Shown: positions 33,263-42,495, counted from the stretch's first letter. The stretch: DNA of 64,000 bases from Actinophytocola sp035634895 (GCF_035634895.1 NZ_DASQCC010000223.1:1-64000), one strand, 5' to 3'. Notes: a model not told the origin generated them from the letters alone. Translations and numbers: made by a program.

Positions 33263-34288
33263 ATGCGCGTTGGATTGCTCACAGGTGGCGGTGACTGCCC
33301 AGGACTCAACGCGGTCATTCGCGCCGTGGTCCGCAAGGGCATCGAGTCCTACGGGTGGGACACCGTCGGTTTCCGCAACGGCTGGCAGGGCCCGGTCGAG
33401 GGCCTCGTCAAGCCGATCGGGCTCGACCAGGTCGAGGACATCCTGACCCGCGGCGGCACGATCCTCGGCTCGTCGCGGACCAACCCGTACAAGATCGACG
33501 GCGGCGTCGACCGGATCAGGGAGAACCTCGCCAAGTTCGAGGTCGACGCCCTGATCGCGATCGGCGGCGAGGACACCCTCGGCGTCGCGAAGAGGCTGAC
33601 CGACGACGGCATCGGCGTGGTCGGTGTGCCGAAGACCATCGACAACGACCTCGGCGCCACCGACTACACCTTCGGCTTCGACACCGCGGTGCACATCGCG
33701 ACCGAGGCCATCGACCGGCTGCGCACCACCGCCGAGTCGCACCACCGCGCCCTGGTCATCGAGGTCATGGGCCGCCACGCCGGCTGGATCGCGCTGCACT
33801 CCGGCCTCGCCGGCGGCGCGAACGTGATCCTGGTGCCGGAGCGGCACTTCAACGTCGACCAGGTCATCGACTGGGTCCAGCGGCGGTTCGAGCGTGAGTA
33901 CGCGCCGATCATCGTGGTCGCCGAGGGCGCGCTGCCCGAGGGCGGCGAGGAGAAGCTGCTGACCGGCGAGAAGGACGCGTTCGGCCATGTCCGTCTCGGC
34001 GGCATCGGCCAGTGGCTCGCCGAGGAGATCGCGACGCGCACCGGCAAGGAGTCGCGTGCGGTCGTGCTCGGGCACGTCCAGCGTGGCGGCACCCCGACCG
34101 CGTACGACCGCGTCCTCGCCACCCGCTTCGGCCTGCACGCGGCGGACGCGGTGCAGGACGGCGACTTCGGCGTGATGGTCGCGCTGCGCGGCACCGACAT
34201 CGTTCGGGTCAAGCTCGCCGAGGCGACCGCCGAGCTGAAGACCGTGCCGGGCTCGCGCCTGCAGGAGGCCGAGGTCTTCTTCGGCTAG
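33263..34288 (+). CDS. pfkA: 6-phosphofructokinase
   Basis: 341 aa; phosphorylates fructose 6-phosphate. ATG 33263 behind GGAGG (33249-33253). LLTGGGDCPGLNA, AIGGEDTLGVAK (in place of GGDGS), PKTIDNDLGATDYTFGFDTA and EVMGRHAGWIA are diagnostic. The GGEDT variant is that of the actinobacterial clade with ATP-dependent members; ATP versus PPi use cannot be settled by eye. The stop is followed directly by a copy of the short dispersed element. Confidence 0.94.
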   Translation: MRVGLLTGGGDCPGLNAVIRAVVRKGIESYGWDTVGFRNGWQGPVEGLVKPIGLDQVEDILTRGGTILGSSRTNPYKIDGGVDRIRENLAKFEVDALIAIGGEDTLGVAKRLTDDGIGVVGVPKTIDNDLGATDYTFGFDTAVHIATEAIDRLRTTAESHHRALVIEVMGRHAGWIALHSGLAGGANVILVPERHFNVDQVIDWVQRRFEREYAPIIVVAEGALPEGGEEKLLTGEKDAFGHVRLGGIGQWLAEEIATRTGKESRAVVLGHVQRGGTPTAYDRVLATRFGLHAADAVQDGDFGVMVALRGTDIVRVKLAEATAELKTVPGSRLQEAEVFFG

Positions 34289-34313
34289 GCCGAGCTTGCC
34301 GGAGCGACCATCG
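34289..34313 (+). repeat. dispersed short element (between pfkA and amidase)
   Basis: GCCGAGCTTGCCGGAGCGAC, continuing into CATCG, matches the 26682 element with two single-base indels. It starts right after the pfkA stop and precedes a -10-like box. No in-frame start codon, so no mini-ORF here. Confidence 0.5.
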
Positions 34314-34315
34314 CC

Positions 34316-34321
34316 TACAGT
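34316..34321 (+). promoter_or_regulatory. -10-like TACAGT before the amidase gene
   Basis: TACAGT is 7 nt before the ATG at 34329, a leaderless pattern. Confidence 0.55.
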
Positions 34322-34328
34322 GCCTCGC

Positions 34329-35699
34329 ATGGACGTTGAGGAGCTGCTGTGGGCAGGTGCGGACGCGCAGGCCGCCGCACTGCGCGACGGTGACGTGTCC
34401 GCGCCCGACCTGCTCGAGGCCGTGCTGCGCAGGCTCGAACAGGTCGACGAGAAGCTGAACGCCTTCCGGACCGTCTGGGCGGACGGCGCCCGCGCGCAGG
34501 CGGCGGACGCCCAGCGACGGCTCGACGCGGGGGAGCGCACCCCGCTGCTCGGCGTCCCGATCGCGGTGAAGGACGACCAGGACGTGGCGGGCGACGTCAC
34601 GGCCATGGGCGGCCGGCCGCAGTTCGGGCCGGCCGAGGCCGACTCGCCCGCGGTGGCGAGGCTCCGGGAGGCCGGCGCGGTGCTGGTGGGGCACACCCGC
34701 ACGCCGGACCGCTGCCTGTGGCCGTTCACCGAGACGCTCACCTACGGCGCGACGCGGAACCCGTGGGACGTCGACCACACGCCGGGCGGCTCGTCGGGCG
34801 GCTCGGCCGCGGCGGTGGCGGCCGGCGTGGTCGGCGCGGCGACCGGCTCCGACGGCGGCGGGTCGGTGCGCATCCCGGCGAACTTCTGCGGTCTGTTCGG
34901 CATGAAGACCACCCGTGACCTGATCAGCATGGGCGAAGAGGAGCACTGGAACGGCCTGGCCGGCATCGGCCCGCTCGGCCGCCGGGTGGCGGACGCCGCC
35001 GCGATGCTGGACGTGATCGCCGACGAGCCGGGCGGCTACCGCGACGCGGTCGAGGGCGAGCCGGGGAAGCTGCGGATCGCGCTGTCCCTGCGCGGCCCCC
35101 TGGGCCCGACCCCGATCGAGCGAGAACGCAAGCAGGCCGTGCAGACGGTCGCCGACCGGCTGAGCGTGCTGGGGCACGAGGTGGTGCCGGCGGAGCCGCC
35201 GCTGGGGCCGATGGCGAGCCAGCAGTTCCTCGTGCGGTACTTCCGCGGGGTGGCCGACGACGTGGCGCAGCTGCCGCACCCGGAGTGGCTGGAGCCCCGC
35301 ACGAGGCGCATCGCCGCGGTGGGACGCCGGGTGCCGGACGCGCTGTTCAACCGCGTACGCGCCGGCGAGGCCCGCCTGCACGAGGCCATGGCGACGTTCT
35401 TCGGGGACTTCGACGTGGTCCTGCAGCCGGGGTGGACGGGCCGTCAGCCGAGGATCGGGCGGTTCCACGGCGCGGGGGCGTCACACACGCTGGGCGTGGT
35501 GTCGATGGGCATCACGTTCTACCCGGTCTGGAACCTGCTGGGGTACCCGGTGGCCGCGCTCCCGGCGGGCTTCGACGAGGCCGGCCTGCCGATCGGCGTG
35601 CAGCTGGGCGGGCCGGCGGGCTCGGAGCGACGGCTGCTGTCGCTCGCGGGCCAGTACGAGCGTGCCCACCCGTGGGCCTCCCGGCGACCTCCGATCTAG
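34329..35699 (+). CDS. amidase-signature family hydrolase
   Basis: 456 aa. The Ser-cisSer-Lys triad is visible: K in VPIAVKDDQDVAG, cis-Ser in GGSSGGSAAAV and the nucleophile Ser in GSDGGGSVRIPA. It is not GatA by context, since no gatB or gatC is nearby. Substrate unknown; related enzymes hydrolyse amides or nicotinamide-like compounds. Its stop shares the palindrome CTAG with the convergent globin gene. Confidence 0.88.
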   Translation: MDVEELLWAGADAQAAALRDGDVSAPDLLEAVLRRLEQVDEKLNAFRTVWADGARAQAADAQRRLDAGERTPLLGVPIAVKDDQDVAGDVTAMGGRPQFGPAEADSPAVARLREAGAVLVGHTRTPDRCLWPFTETLTYGATRNPWDVDHTPGGSSGGSAAAVAAGVVGAATGSDGGGSVRIPANFCGLFGMKTTRDLISMGEEEHWNGLAGIGPLGRRVADAAAMLDVIADEPGGYRDAVEGEPGKLRIALSLRGPLGPTPIERERKQAVQTVADRLSVLGHEVVPAEPPLGPMASQQFLVRYFRGVADDVAQLPHPEWLEPRTRRIAAVGRRVPDALFNRVRAGEARLHEAMATFFGDFDVVLQPGWTGRQPRIGRFHGAGASHTLGVVSMGITFYPVWNLLGYPVAALPAGFDEAGLPIGVQLGGPAGSERRLLSLAGQYERAHPWASRRPPI

Positions 35700-36160
35700 T
35701 CGGCCGGCTGCCACGGGGGCTTCGCCCAGTCCCACGTCGGCATCTCCTCCGGGGCGGAGGTGTCCGCGCCCGGGGCCGAGAAGATGACCGCCAGCCGGCT
35801 GCCCCACTCCAGGTATCCCACGAACGACGCGCGGAACTCCGGGTCGGCCGGCAGGCCGACCTCGTCCGCGGTGTCCAGCAGCAGGGTCACCCAGCGGCGT
35901 CGCTGCTCCTCGGTGATCCCGCGGCCGAGGTGGCGGGAGATCATGTGCGGATGCCCGCCACGCTCGGCCGAGTACGTCTTCGGGCCGCCGAGCACCTCGC
36001 CCACCCAGGCCGCGACGTGCTTCGGGTGGCCCGCGCCCATGTGCGCGAAGACGGGCGCGAGCAGCGCGTCGCCGGCCACGTGCGCGTAGAACCGGTCGAA
36101 CAGCTTCTCGAGTGCCGACGCCCCGCCGGCCCACTCGTACAGCGTCGGGCTGGTTGGCAT
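35696..36160 (-). CDS. glbO: group II truncated haemoglobin
   Basis: 154 aa from ATG 36160. The fold is marked by LYEWAGGASALEKLFDRFYAHV (Tyr at B10), PKTYSAERGGHPHMISRHLGRGI (proximal His region) and EQRRRWVTLLLDTADEVGLP with Trp at G8, the mark of group II (HbO). The C-terminus carries a Pro/Trp-rich tail of about 20 residues. Family members bind O2 or peroxide and support respiration. Convergent with the amidase and divergent from DAHP synthase. Confidence 0.9.
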   Translation of the reverse strand: MPTSPTLYEWAGGASALEKLFDRFYAHVAGDALLAPVFAHMGAGHPKHVAAWVGEVLGGPKTYSAERGGHPHMISRHLGRGITEEQRRRWVTLLLDTADEVGLPADPEFRASFVGYLEWGSRLAVIFSAPGADTSAPEEMPTWDWAKPPWQPAD

Positions 36161-36237
36161 GACCCCAACGAACCACTCACCGGTGAAGCGATCAAGAAGC
36201 GTCCGCCGTCGGCGTAAACGGGGGTGACAGGTCCGGC

Positions 36238-36243
36238 TACTCT
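36238..36243 (+). promoter_or_regulatory. -10-like TACTCT before aroG
   Basis: TACTCT is followed by 6 nt and the GTG at 36250, so aroG is probably leaderless. Confidence 0.55.
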
Positions 36244-36249
36244 GGTCCC

Positions 36250-37638
36250 GTGAACTGGACCGTTGACGTGCCGGTGGACACTCTTCCCGAACTTCCGCCG
36301 CTGCCGCCGACACTGCGTGCCCGACTCGACGACGCTCTGTCCCGACCCGCCGCTCAGCAGCCCGAGTGGCCCGACTCCGAGCAGGTGCGCCAGGTGCGCG
36401 CCCTCCTGGAGAGCGTGCCACCGGTCACCGTGCCGAGCGAGATCGACCGGCTGCGTGACCGGCTTGCCGAGGTGGCTCGCGGCGAGGCGTTCCTGCTGCA
36501 GGGCGGGGACTGCGCCGAGACCTTCGTGGACAACACCGAGCCGCACATCCGCGGCAACATCCGCACGCTGCTGCAGATGGCCGTCGTGCTCACCTACGGC
36601 GCCAGCATGCCGGTCGTCAAGGTCGGCCGTATCGCCGGCCAGTACGCCAAGCCGCGCTCCAACGGCATCGACGCGCTCGGCCTGCCCGTCTACCGCGGCG
36701 ACATCATCAACTCGCTCGCCAAGACGCCCGAGGCCCGCGTGCCCGACCCGGGCCGCATGATCCGGGCCTACGCCAACGCTGGCGCGGCCATGAACCTCGT
36801 GCGTGCCCTCACCGCGGCCGGCATGGCGGACCTGTCGAAGGTCCACGAGTGGAACAAGGACTTCGTCAGCAACTCGGCGGCCGGCGAGCGGTACGAGGCG
36901 CTGGCCACCGAGATCGACCGTGGGCTGCGGTTCATGCAGGCCTGCGGCGTCGAGGACTCCTCGCTGCACTCCACGGAGATCTTCGCGAGCCACGAGGCCC
37001 TGCTGCTCGACTACGAGCGCTCGATGCTCCGCCTGGACACCCGCGAGCCCGACCCCCGGCTGTACAACCTGTCCGCGCACTTCCTGTGGGTCGGCGAGCG
37101 GACCCGCCAGCTCGACGGCGCGCACATCGCGTTCGCGGAGCTGCTGTCCAACCCGATCGGGCTCAAGATCGGCCCGACGACCACGCCGGAGATGGCGGTC
37201 GAGTACGTCGAGCGGCTCGACCCGCACAACACGGCGGGCCGGCTCACGCTGATCAGCCGCATGGGCAACGGCAAGGTCCGGGAGGCGCTGCCGCCGATCG
37301 TCGAGAAGGTCGAGGCGTCCGGGCACAAGGTCATCTGGCAGTGCGACCCGATGCACGGCAACACCCACGAGTCGCCGTCCGGCTACAAGACCCGCCACTT
37401 CGACCGGATCGTCGACGAGGTCCAGGGCTTCTTCGAGGTGCACCGCCGCCTCGGCACCCACCCCGGCGGCATCCACGTCGAGCTGACCGGCGAGGACGTC
37501 ACGGAGTGCCTGGGCGGCGCGCAGGACATCTCCGACGCGGACCTGAACAGCCGGTACGAGACCGCCTGCGACCCGCGGCTGAACACCCAGCAGTCCCTGG
37601 AGCTGGCCTTCCTGGTCGCGGAGATGCTCCGGTCCTGA
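36250..37638 (+). CDS. aroG: class II DAHP synthase
   Basis: First step of the shikimate pathway: phosphoenolpyruvate plus erythrose 4-phosphate. 462 aa, with the plant-like (type II) blocks LLQGGDCAETF, VVKVGRIAGQYAKPRS, NLVRALTAAGMADL, VGERTRQLDGAH, NPIGLKIGPTT and WQCDPMHGNT. The metal-binding Cys, His, Glu and Asp are in GGDCAE, DPMHGN and VELTGEDVTECLGG. The mycobacterial orthologue Rv2178c is inhibited by aromatic amino acids and activates chorismate mutase. Ends at a strong terminator. Confidence 0.96.
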   Translation: MNWTVDVPVDTLPELPPLPPTLRARLDDALSRPAAQQPEWPDSEQVRQVRALLESVPPVTVPSEIDRLRDRLAEVARGEAFLLQGGDCAETFVDNTEPHIRGNIRTLLQMAVVLTYGASMPVVKVGRIAGQYAKPRSNGIDALGLPVYRGDIINSLAKTPEARVPDPGRMIRAYANAGAAMNLVRALTAAGMADLSKVHEWNKDFVSNSAAGERYEALATEIDRGLRFMQACGVEDSSLHSTEIFASHEALLLDYERSMLRLDTREPDPRLYNLSAHFLWVGERTRQLDGAHIAFAELLSNPIGLKIGPTTTPEMAVEYVERLDPHNTAGRLTLISRMGNGKVREALPPIVEKVEASGHKVIWQCDPMHGNTHESPSGYKTRHFDRIVDEVQGFFEVHRRLGTHPGGIHVELTGEDVTECLGGAQDISDADLNSRYETACDPRLNTQQSLELAFLVAEMLRS

Positions 37639-37646
37639 CCCCGAAA

Positions 37647-37673
37647 AGAGGCCGGCCCGCGAGGCCGGCCTCT
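37647..37673 (+). terminator. hairpin terminator after aroG
   Basis: AGAGGCCGGCC and GGCCGGCCTCT form a perfect 11-bp stem around CGCGA, 8 bp after the aroG stop and followed by CTCGTG. Confidence 0.85.
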
Positions 37674-37688
37674 CTCGTGCCCGTAGAA

Positions 37689-37704
37689 AAACGAACGTTC
37701 ATTC
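37689..37704. promoter_or_regulatory. TetR-type operator candidate
   Basis: AAACGAACGTTCATTC contains the perfect palindrome GAACGTTC (37693-37700) and extends imperfectly on both sides. It lies 8-9 bp before the methyltransferase start, whose operon ends with a TetR gene, so autoregulation is likely. Confidence 0.6.
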
Positions 37705-37708
37705 ATCT

Positions 37709-38530
37709 ATGTTGAGGCGCATGCGCACCGCCAGCCGGACCGCCGAGCACGTCGCCCTCTTCCGCGCGCTGGAGAGCCGCCGCGGGGACGGGCTCTTCAC
37801 CGACGCCTACGCCACCCGCTTCCTCCCGACCCGCTACCGCTGGCTGGTCCGCGCCGCCGCGCTGCCACCCGTCGGCCACGGCATCGCCCGCCTCATCGAC
37901 CACCGCTACCCGGGTGGCCCCCGGATGTCCGCCATCGCCCGCACGCGGCTCATCGACGACCTCCTGACGGCGGCCGCGCCGGAGCAGGTCCTCATCCTGG
38001 GTGCCGGCTACGACAGCCGCGCCCACCGCCTCCCGGGCATCCCCACCACCTACGAGGTGGACCACCCCGCCACCCAGGCCGCCAAGCGGCGACACATCGC
38101 CGACCGTCCGCACGTCCACTACGTCCCGGTCGACCTCGACGAGGAGAGCCTGGCGAGCGCGCTGAACCAGGCCGGCTTCCCCCACAGGCGCACGGCCGTC
38201 GTCTGGGAGGGGGTCACCAACTACCTCACCGAGCAGGCCGTCGACGCCACGCTCCGGGACGTCGTGGCCGCGACCGCAGGCGGCAGCACCGTCATCCTCA
38301 CCTACGTCGACCGCGCGGCCCTCGACGACGACACCGAGTGGCACCGGTCGGTACGACGAGTCGGCGAGCCATGGACGTTCGGCCTCGACCCCCTGGCCGT
38401 CCCCGGTTACCTCGCCGAGCGCGGCCTCGACCTCAGGGGCGACCTGTCCACCAAGGACGCCGCCGCCCGCTACCACCGGGACGAGCCGGCCGCCGAGTTC
38501 TACCGCGTCGCGTGGGCGGTGGTCCGGTAG
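37709..38530 (+). CDS. SAM-dependent methyltransferase, leucine carboxyl methyltransferase family
   Basis: 273 aa. The fold is marked by ARTRLIDDLL, the SAM-binding VLILGAGYDSRAHRL and VVWEGVTNYLTEQAVDATLR. The start is ATG 37709 or ATG 37721. It belongs to the group of actinobacterial carboxyl methyltransferases of unknown substrates. The stop overlaps the TetR start (TAGTG), so the two are translated together. A palindromic operator lies just upstream. Confidence 0.87.
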   Translation: MLRRMRTASRTAEHVALFRALESRRGDGLFTDAYATRFLPTRYRWLVRAAALPPVGHGIARLIDHRYPGGPRMSAIARTRLIDDLLTAAAPEQVLILGAGYDSRAHRLPGIPTTYEVDHPATQAAKRRHIADRPHVHYVPVDLDEESLASALNQAGFPHRRTAVVWEGVTNYLTEQAVDATLRDVVAATAGGSTVILTYVDRAALDDDTEWHRSVRRVGEPWTFGLDPLAVPGYLAERGLDLRGDLSTKDAAARYHRDEPAAEFYRVAWAVVR

Positions 38531-39060
38531 TGCCCAGGGTCAGCGACGAGCACCTGGCCAACCGCAGGCGCCAGATCCTCGACGCCGCCGCGAACTGCTT
38601 CGCCCGCAACGGTTTCCACCGCACGTCCATGCAGGACATCGTCAGGGAGTCCGGGCTGTCGGCCGGTCTCATCTACCGGTACTTCACCGGCAAGGACGAC
38701 ATGATCATCGCGATCGTCGAGGACTGGCACGGGAACCGCGCCGGGCTGGCGAGGGCCGCCGACCCGCTCGCCGGCTACCTCGACGTCCTCCGCGCGATCG
38801 CCGCGCCGCGCGCCGAACATCAGCGCAGCCTCAGCATGCAGGCCTGGGCCGAGACCGTCCGCGAGCCCAGGATCCGTGACCTGGCCCGCCAGGGCGTCGA
38901 CGACCAGCGTGCGGCGTTCGCGGACGCCGCACCGGACGGTCTGGTCCGGGTGCTCGTCGCCATCTACCAGGGCCTGCTGCTCCAGTCCTCGTGGGACGAG
39001 GACCTGGACGTCGACGCGTTCGTCGACTCAGTCCGCCAGCTCGTGGAGGGTCGCGCATGA
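38530..39060 (+). CDS. TetR-family transcriptional regulator
   Basis: 176 aa. The N-terminal helix-turn-helix reads RRQILDAAANCFARNGFHRTSMQDIVRESGLSAGLIYRYFTGKDDM, a canonical TetR domain. The C-terminal ligand domain is short and has no assigned ligand. It is coupled to the methyltransferase gene and probably binds GAACGTTC at 37693. The last 33 bp overlap the 3' end of the convergent wax-ester synthase gene. Confidence 0.92.
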   Translation: MPRVSDEHLANRRRQILDAAANCFARNGFHRTSMQDIVRESGLSAGLIYRYFTGKDDMIIAIVEDWHGNRAGLARAADPLAGYLDVLRAIAAPRAEHQRSLSMQAWAETVREPRIRDLARQGVDDQRAAFADAAPDGLVRVLVAIYQGLLLQSSWDEDLDVDAFVDSVRQLVEGRA

Positions 39061-40245
39061 CTTGCCGATCGCCGAGGCCAGCACGTCGATGTCCGGCACG
39101 GCGTCCCGGTCGGTCTGAAGTCCGATGTGGACCGCGTCGCGGTACGGGGAGATCGCCACGCCCAGCGCGTGCCCGGGACCGAGCGGGCCGAACGGGTAGA
39201 TCTCCGCCAGCGGCGCGCCGTCGATGGTGAGCGGCACGTTCGGCAGCGGCACGTTCGTGACCACCGTGTCGAACAGCAGCGGCGCCGCGATCGCCACCGG
39301 ACCCGCGCAGAGCCGGTGCACGGCCGACGGCAGCCGGTTCGCCAGGATCGCGATCGTCCCGGCGCCACTCGATGGTCCGCCCGCCTTGTTGGCGTCCATC
39401 GCCAGCCGTACGGCACGCAGCCGCTCGACCGGGTCGGCCAGCCCGACCGGCAGGTCGCACAGGTACCCGGACAGCTGGTTGCCGCCCGCGCCGCCCCGCG
39501 CCCGGGTGTTCACCGGGATCAGCGCCCGCGGCGTGAGCCCGTCGACCTCGACGTCCCGCGACCGCAGCCATGAGCGCAGCCCACCCGCCAGCACCGCCAG
39601 CGCCACGTCGTTCGTGGTGCCCCCGTGCTGGCGGCGGATCTGGCGCACGTCCGCGAGGTCGAGGCGGACGAACGCCACGCGGCGCGCGGACCCGCCCGAG
39701 GCCAGCATGGCCGGCGCGGGTGGCCGGCGGACGGCCCGCGCGACGGCCCCCGCCATGGCCGCGGTCTCCCCGAGGCCGTACGACGGCGGCGTGGTCTCCC
39801 TGCTCGGCGGCATCCCGCCGTCCAGCAGGGCGCCGGCCAGCGCGACCGCGCCGGCGCCGTCCGCGAGCGAGTGGTGCAGCTTGACGAGCACGGCGAACCG
39901 GTCGTCCGGCAGCCCGGTGACCACGTGCACGTCCCACGGCGGCCTGGCCAGGTCCAGCGGCGTCGCGAGCCAGCCGGCCACGTACGCCTCGAACGTGCGC
40001 TGGTCGCTCACCGCGTAGCCGCGCACGTGCGCGGCCGGGTCGAAGTCCGACGCGGGCCACCACGACGGGAACCAGCTGCCGGCGACCCGCGACGCCGGCA
40101 GCCGGGCCGCCCGTTCCGCGAGCAGCGCCCGCAGGCGGTCGGGCGCGACCGGCCCCTGAAAGACGGCGACAGCGCCGAGATGCATCGGGCGCTCCCGCGT
40201 CTCCAGGCTCAGGAACGCCGCGTCCAGCCCACTCAGTCGACCCAT
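39028..40245 (-). CDS. wax ester synthase/diacylglycerol acyltransferase
   Basis: 405 aa from ATG 40245 (MGRLSGLDAAFLSLE). The catalytic motif HHSLADG is in VKLHHSLADGAGAV and the C-terminal NVPLPNVPLTIDG block is typical of bacterial WS/DGAT. It makes triacylglycerol or wax esters as storage lipids from acyl-CoA. Many actinomycetes have several such genes. Short GGTGGAG before the start. Overlaps the convergent TetR gene by 33 bp. Confidence 0.9.
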   Translation of the reverse strand: MGRLSGLDAAFLSLETRERPMHLGAVAVFQGPVAPDRLRALLAERAARLPASRVAGSWFPSWWPASDFDPAAHVRGYAVSDQRTFEAYVAGWLATPLDLARPPWDVHVVTGLPDDRFAVLVKLHHSLADGAGAVALAGALLDGGMPPSRETTPPSYGLGETAAMAGAVARAVRRPPAPAMLASGGSARRVAFVRLDLADVRQIRRQHGGTTNDVALAVLAGGLRSWLRSRDVEVDGLTPRALIPVNTRARGGAGGNQLSGYLCDLPVGLADPVERLRAVRLAMDANKAGGPSSGAGTIAILANRLPSAVHRLCAGPVAIAAPLLFDTVVTNVPLPNVPLTIDGAPLAEIYPFGPLGPGHALGVAISPYRDAVHIGLQTDRDAVPDIDVLASAIGKSCATLHELAD

Positions 40246-40282
40246 GGCTCCACCCAAGCAGCGTGACGTGACCGGCGAGTTA

Positions 40283-40321
40283 CGTGCGTGCGGAGTGTTG
40301 ACGACTCGCTCCGCACGCACG
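40283..40321. terminator. 13-bp stem hairpin between pknL and the wax-ester synthase gene
   Basis: CGTGCGTGCGGAG (40283-40295) pairs perfectly with CTCCGCACGCACG (40309-40321), loop 13 nt. It lies 33 bp past the pknL stop on the minus strand and may end that transcript. Its minus-strand loop region also resembles the short dispersed element. Confidence 0.65.
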
Positions 40322-40353
40322 CGAGGACGTCGTCGTCGACCCGTTGGCGCAGG

Positions 40354-42495
40354 TCAGCCCAGGATCCAGATGGTGACCCTCGAGCCGGGCTGGACCCGGC
40401 TGTTGGCACCGGGAGACTGGCCGAACACCCGGCCGCGGTCGTCGCCGGAGAACGACTGCACGTCGACCTGAAGCCCAAGGCTTTGCAGCTGCTGGATGGC
40501 ATCCCTGCGGGACTTGTTGGCCAGGTCGGGCACGGTGACGGCGTTCGACAGGACCACCGTGACCTTCCGGTCGTCGCCGTCGATCTTGGTGCCGGCATCC
40601 GGGTCGGTGCTGATGACGTGCCCGCCCTCGACGTTCTGGTCGAACCTCGTCTCGCCGTCGACCGGGTCGAAGCCGTCCTGCCGCAGCTGGTCGAACGCCT
40701 CGTCGCGGGACTTGCCCTTCACGTCCGGCACCGGCTTGGGCTGGCGGCCTTTGCTGACCACGATGACGACCCGCTTGCCGATCGCCAGCTCCTCGCCCGG
40801 CTGCGGGTCGGTCGTGATGACCTTGCCCTTCTCCACGCTGTTGGAGAACTGGTTGGCGCCGTCGTCGAGGTCCGGCTTCAGGTCCGCGGCGGTGATCAGC
40901 TGCTTCGCCTCGGCCACGTCCATGCCGGCCTGCACGTTCGGCACCTTGGGCTTGCCGGACGAGACGACCAGCGTGATCTGGTCGCCCCGCAGCACCTCGG
41001 TGTCGGTGGCAGGCTTGGTCCCGATCGCCATGCCGTTGGGCACGGTGTTGCTGTACGCGGTCTCGATGTTCGGCTTGAGGTCGCTGTCCGTGAGGAGCTG
41101 CTGCGCCTCCACGGACGTCTTGCCGGTCACCGCCGGCACCGTGCGGTACCGGCCGGAGGTGAACCACCAGGTCGTGGTGCCGGCCAGGGCCAGCGCGAGC
41201 ACGCCGACGATGACCCAGAGCGCGATCAACCCGCCGCCGCTCTTCTTCTTCGGCGGTGGCCCGGGGCGCCTGGGCCGCGGGCGCTGCTGCTGCGGGGGCT
41301 GCGGGGGCAGGCCGCCGGCCGGGAGGCCGGCCGGCGCCACGAAGTCCGTCGCGGCGTTGGCACGGTCCAGGTCGGTGCGCAGCATCGCGCGGGTGCCCTG
41401 CGGGCCGATCGGCCGGAAGCCGGCCGGTGCGGGGCGCACGATCGTCGCGTTCATGGTCGCGTTCATGGTGGCCGGCGCCGCGGGCACCGGTTGCCCGGTG
41501 GCGATGGTCTGCTCGGCCGGTGCCAGCTCCACGACGCTCACGCCACCGGTGGCCGACGCGGGCGGCGTCACCGGCATCGTGCGGTCGGCGACGTTCGGCG
41601 CGGGCACCGGCACGCCGACACCCTGCGCGCCGAGCAATGCACGCAGCTTCTGCACCTCGGCGAGGAACGCGGCACCGTCGGCCGGGCGCAGCGCCTGGTC
41701 GCGGCGGGTCGCGCGGACCACGAGGTCGTCCAGCTCGGGTGGGATGCCGGGCACGAGCGTCGACGGGGCCGGGACGTCGTCGTTCACGTGCCGGTAGGCG
41801 ACCGAGATGGCGCTGTCGCCGGTGTAGGGGGCGGCGCCGGTGAGCGCCTCGAACAGCACGATGCCGGCCGAGTACACGTCGCCGGTCGCGGTCGCCGCGC
41901 CGGTCGTGACCTGCTCGGGGGAGAGGTAGGCGACCGTGCCGAGGATGACGCTCGCGCTCGTGGTCCCCGCGCTGTGCACGGCTCTGACGAGACCGAAGTC
42001 GCCGACCTTGACGGCGCTGCCCTGCTCGCCGGCATGCCCGATGAGCACGTTCTCCGGCTTCACGTCCCGGTGCACCAGCCCGGCGCGGTGCGCGGCGGCC
42101 AGCGCGGCGAGCACCTGTTCCATGATCGCCAGCGTGAGCGGCACGGTCAGCGCGCCGCGCTCGTTGATCAGGTCCCGCAGCGTGCCGCCGTCGACCAGCT
42201 CCATCACCAGGTACACCAGGTCGCCGCTCGGCGACCGGTCGACGCCCTGGTCGTGCACTGCCACCACGTTCGGGTGATGGATCTTCGCCGCCGACCGTGC
42301 CTCCCGCTCGAAGCGGTCGACGAACGTGCGGTCGTCCGCGAAGCGCTGGTCCATCACCTTGATCGCGACCCGCCGGTCCAGCCGGGTGTCCAGCCCGCGG
42401 TACACCGCGGACATGCCACCACGGGCGAGCAGCGCTTCGACCCGGTACCGCTGCTCCAGCAGCGCACCGATCAAGCCGACTCCCCTTTCGTCCAC
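40354..42495 (-). CDS. pknL: PknL-like Ser/Thr protein kinase with four PASTA domains
   Basis: 713 aa from GTG 42495. Kinase domain about 15-280: LLARGGMSAVYRG (P-loop), VAIKVMDQ (Lys), LVHRDVKPENVL, VGDFGLVRA. A Pro/Ala-rich linker leads to one membrane helix (about 395-415) and four PASTA repeats outside the cell. M. tuberculosis PknL (Rv2176) lacks PASTA, but the N-terminal sequence and the divergent neighbour (Rv2175c-like) fit PknL; corynebacterial PknL has PASTA. The receptor probably senses muropeptides or lipid II. The encoded DNA-binding protein across the 123-bp divergent gap is a likely substrate. Confidence 0.93.
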   Translation of the reverse strand: MDERGVGLIGALLEQRYRVEALLARGGMSAVYRGLDTRLDRRVAIKVMDQRFADDRTFVDRFEREARSAAKIHHPNVVAVHDQGVDRSPSGDLVYLVMELVDGGTLRDLINERGALTVPLTLAIMEQVLAALAAAHRAGLVHRDVKPENVLIGHAGEQGSAVKVGDFGLVRAVHSAGTTSASVILGTVAYLSPEQVTTGAATATGDVYSAGIVLFEALTGAAPYTGDSAISVAYRHVNDDVPAPSTLVPGIPPELDDLVVRATRRDQALRPADGAAFLAEVQKLRALLGAQGVGVPVPAPNVADRTMPVTPPASATGGVSVVELAPAEQTIATGQPVPAAPATMNATMNATIVRPAPAGFRPIGPQGTRAMLRTDLDRANAATDFVAPAGLPAGGLPPQPPQQQRPRPRRPGPPPKKKSGGGLIALWVIVGVLALALAGTTTWWFTSGRYRTVPAVTGKTSVEAQQLLTDSDLKPNIETAYSNTVPNGMAIGTKPATDTEVLRGDQITLVVSSGKPKVPNVQAGMDVAEAKQLITAADLKPDLDDGANQFSNSVEKGKVITTDPQPGEELAIGKRVVIVVSKGRQPKPVPDVKGKSRDEAFDQLRQDGFDPVDGETRFDQNVEGGHVISTDPDAGTKIDGDDRKVTVVLSNAVTVPDLANKSRRDAIQQLQSLGLQVDVQSFSGDDRGRVFGQSPGANSRVQPGSRVTIWILG

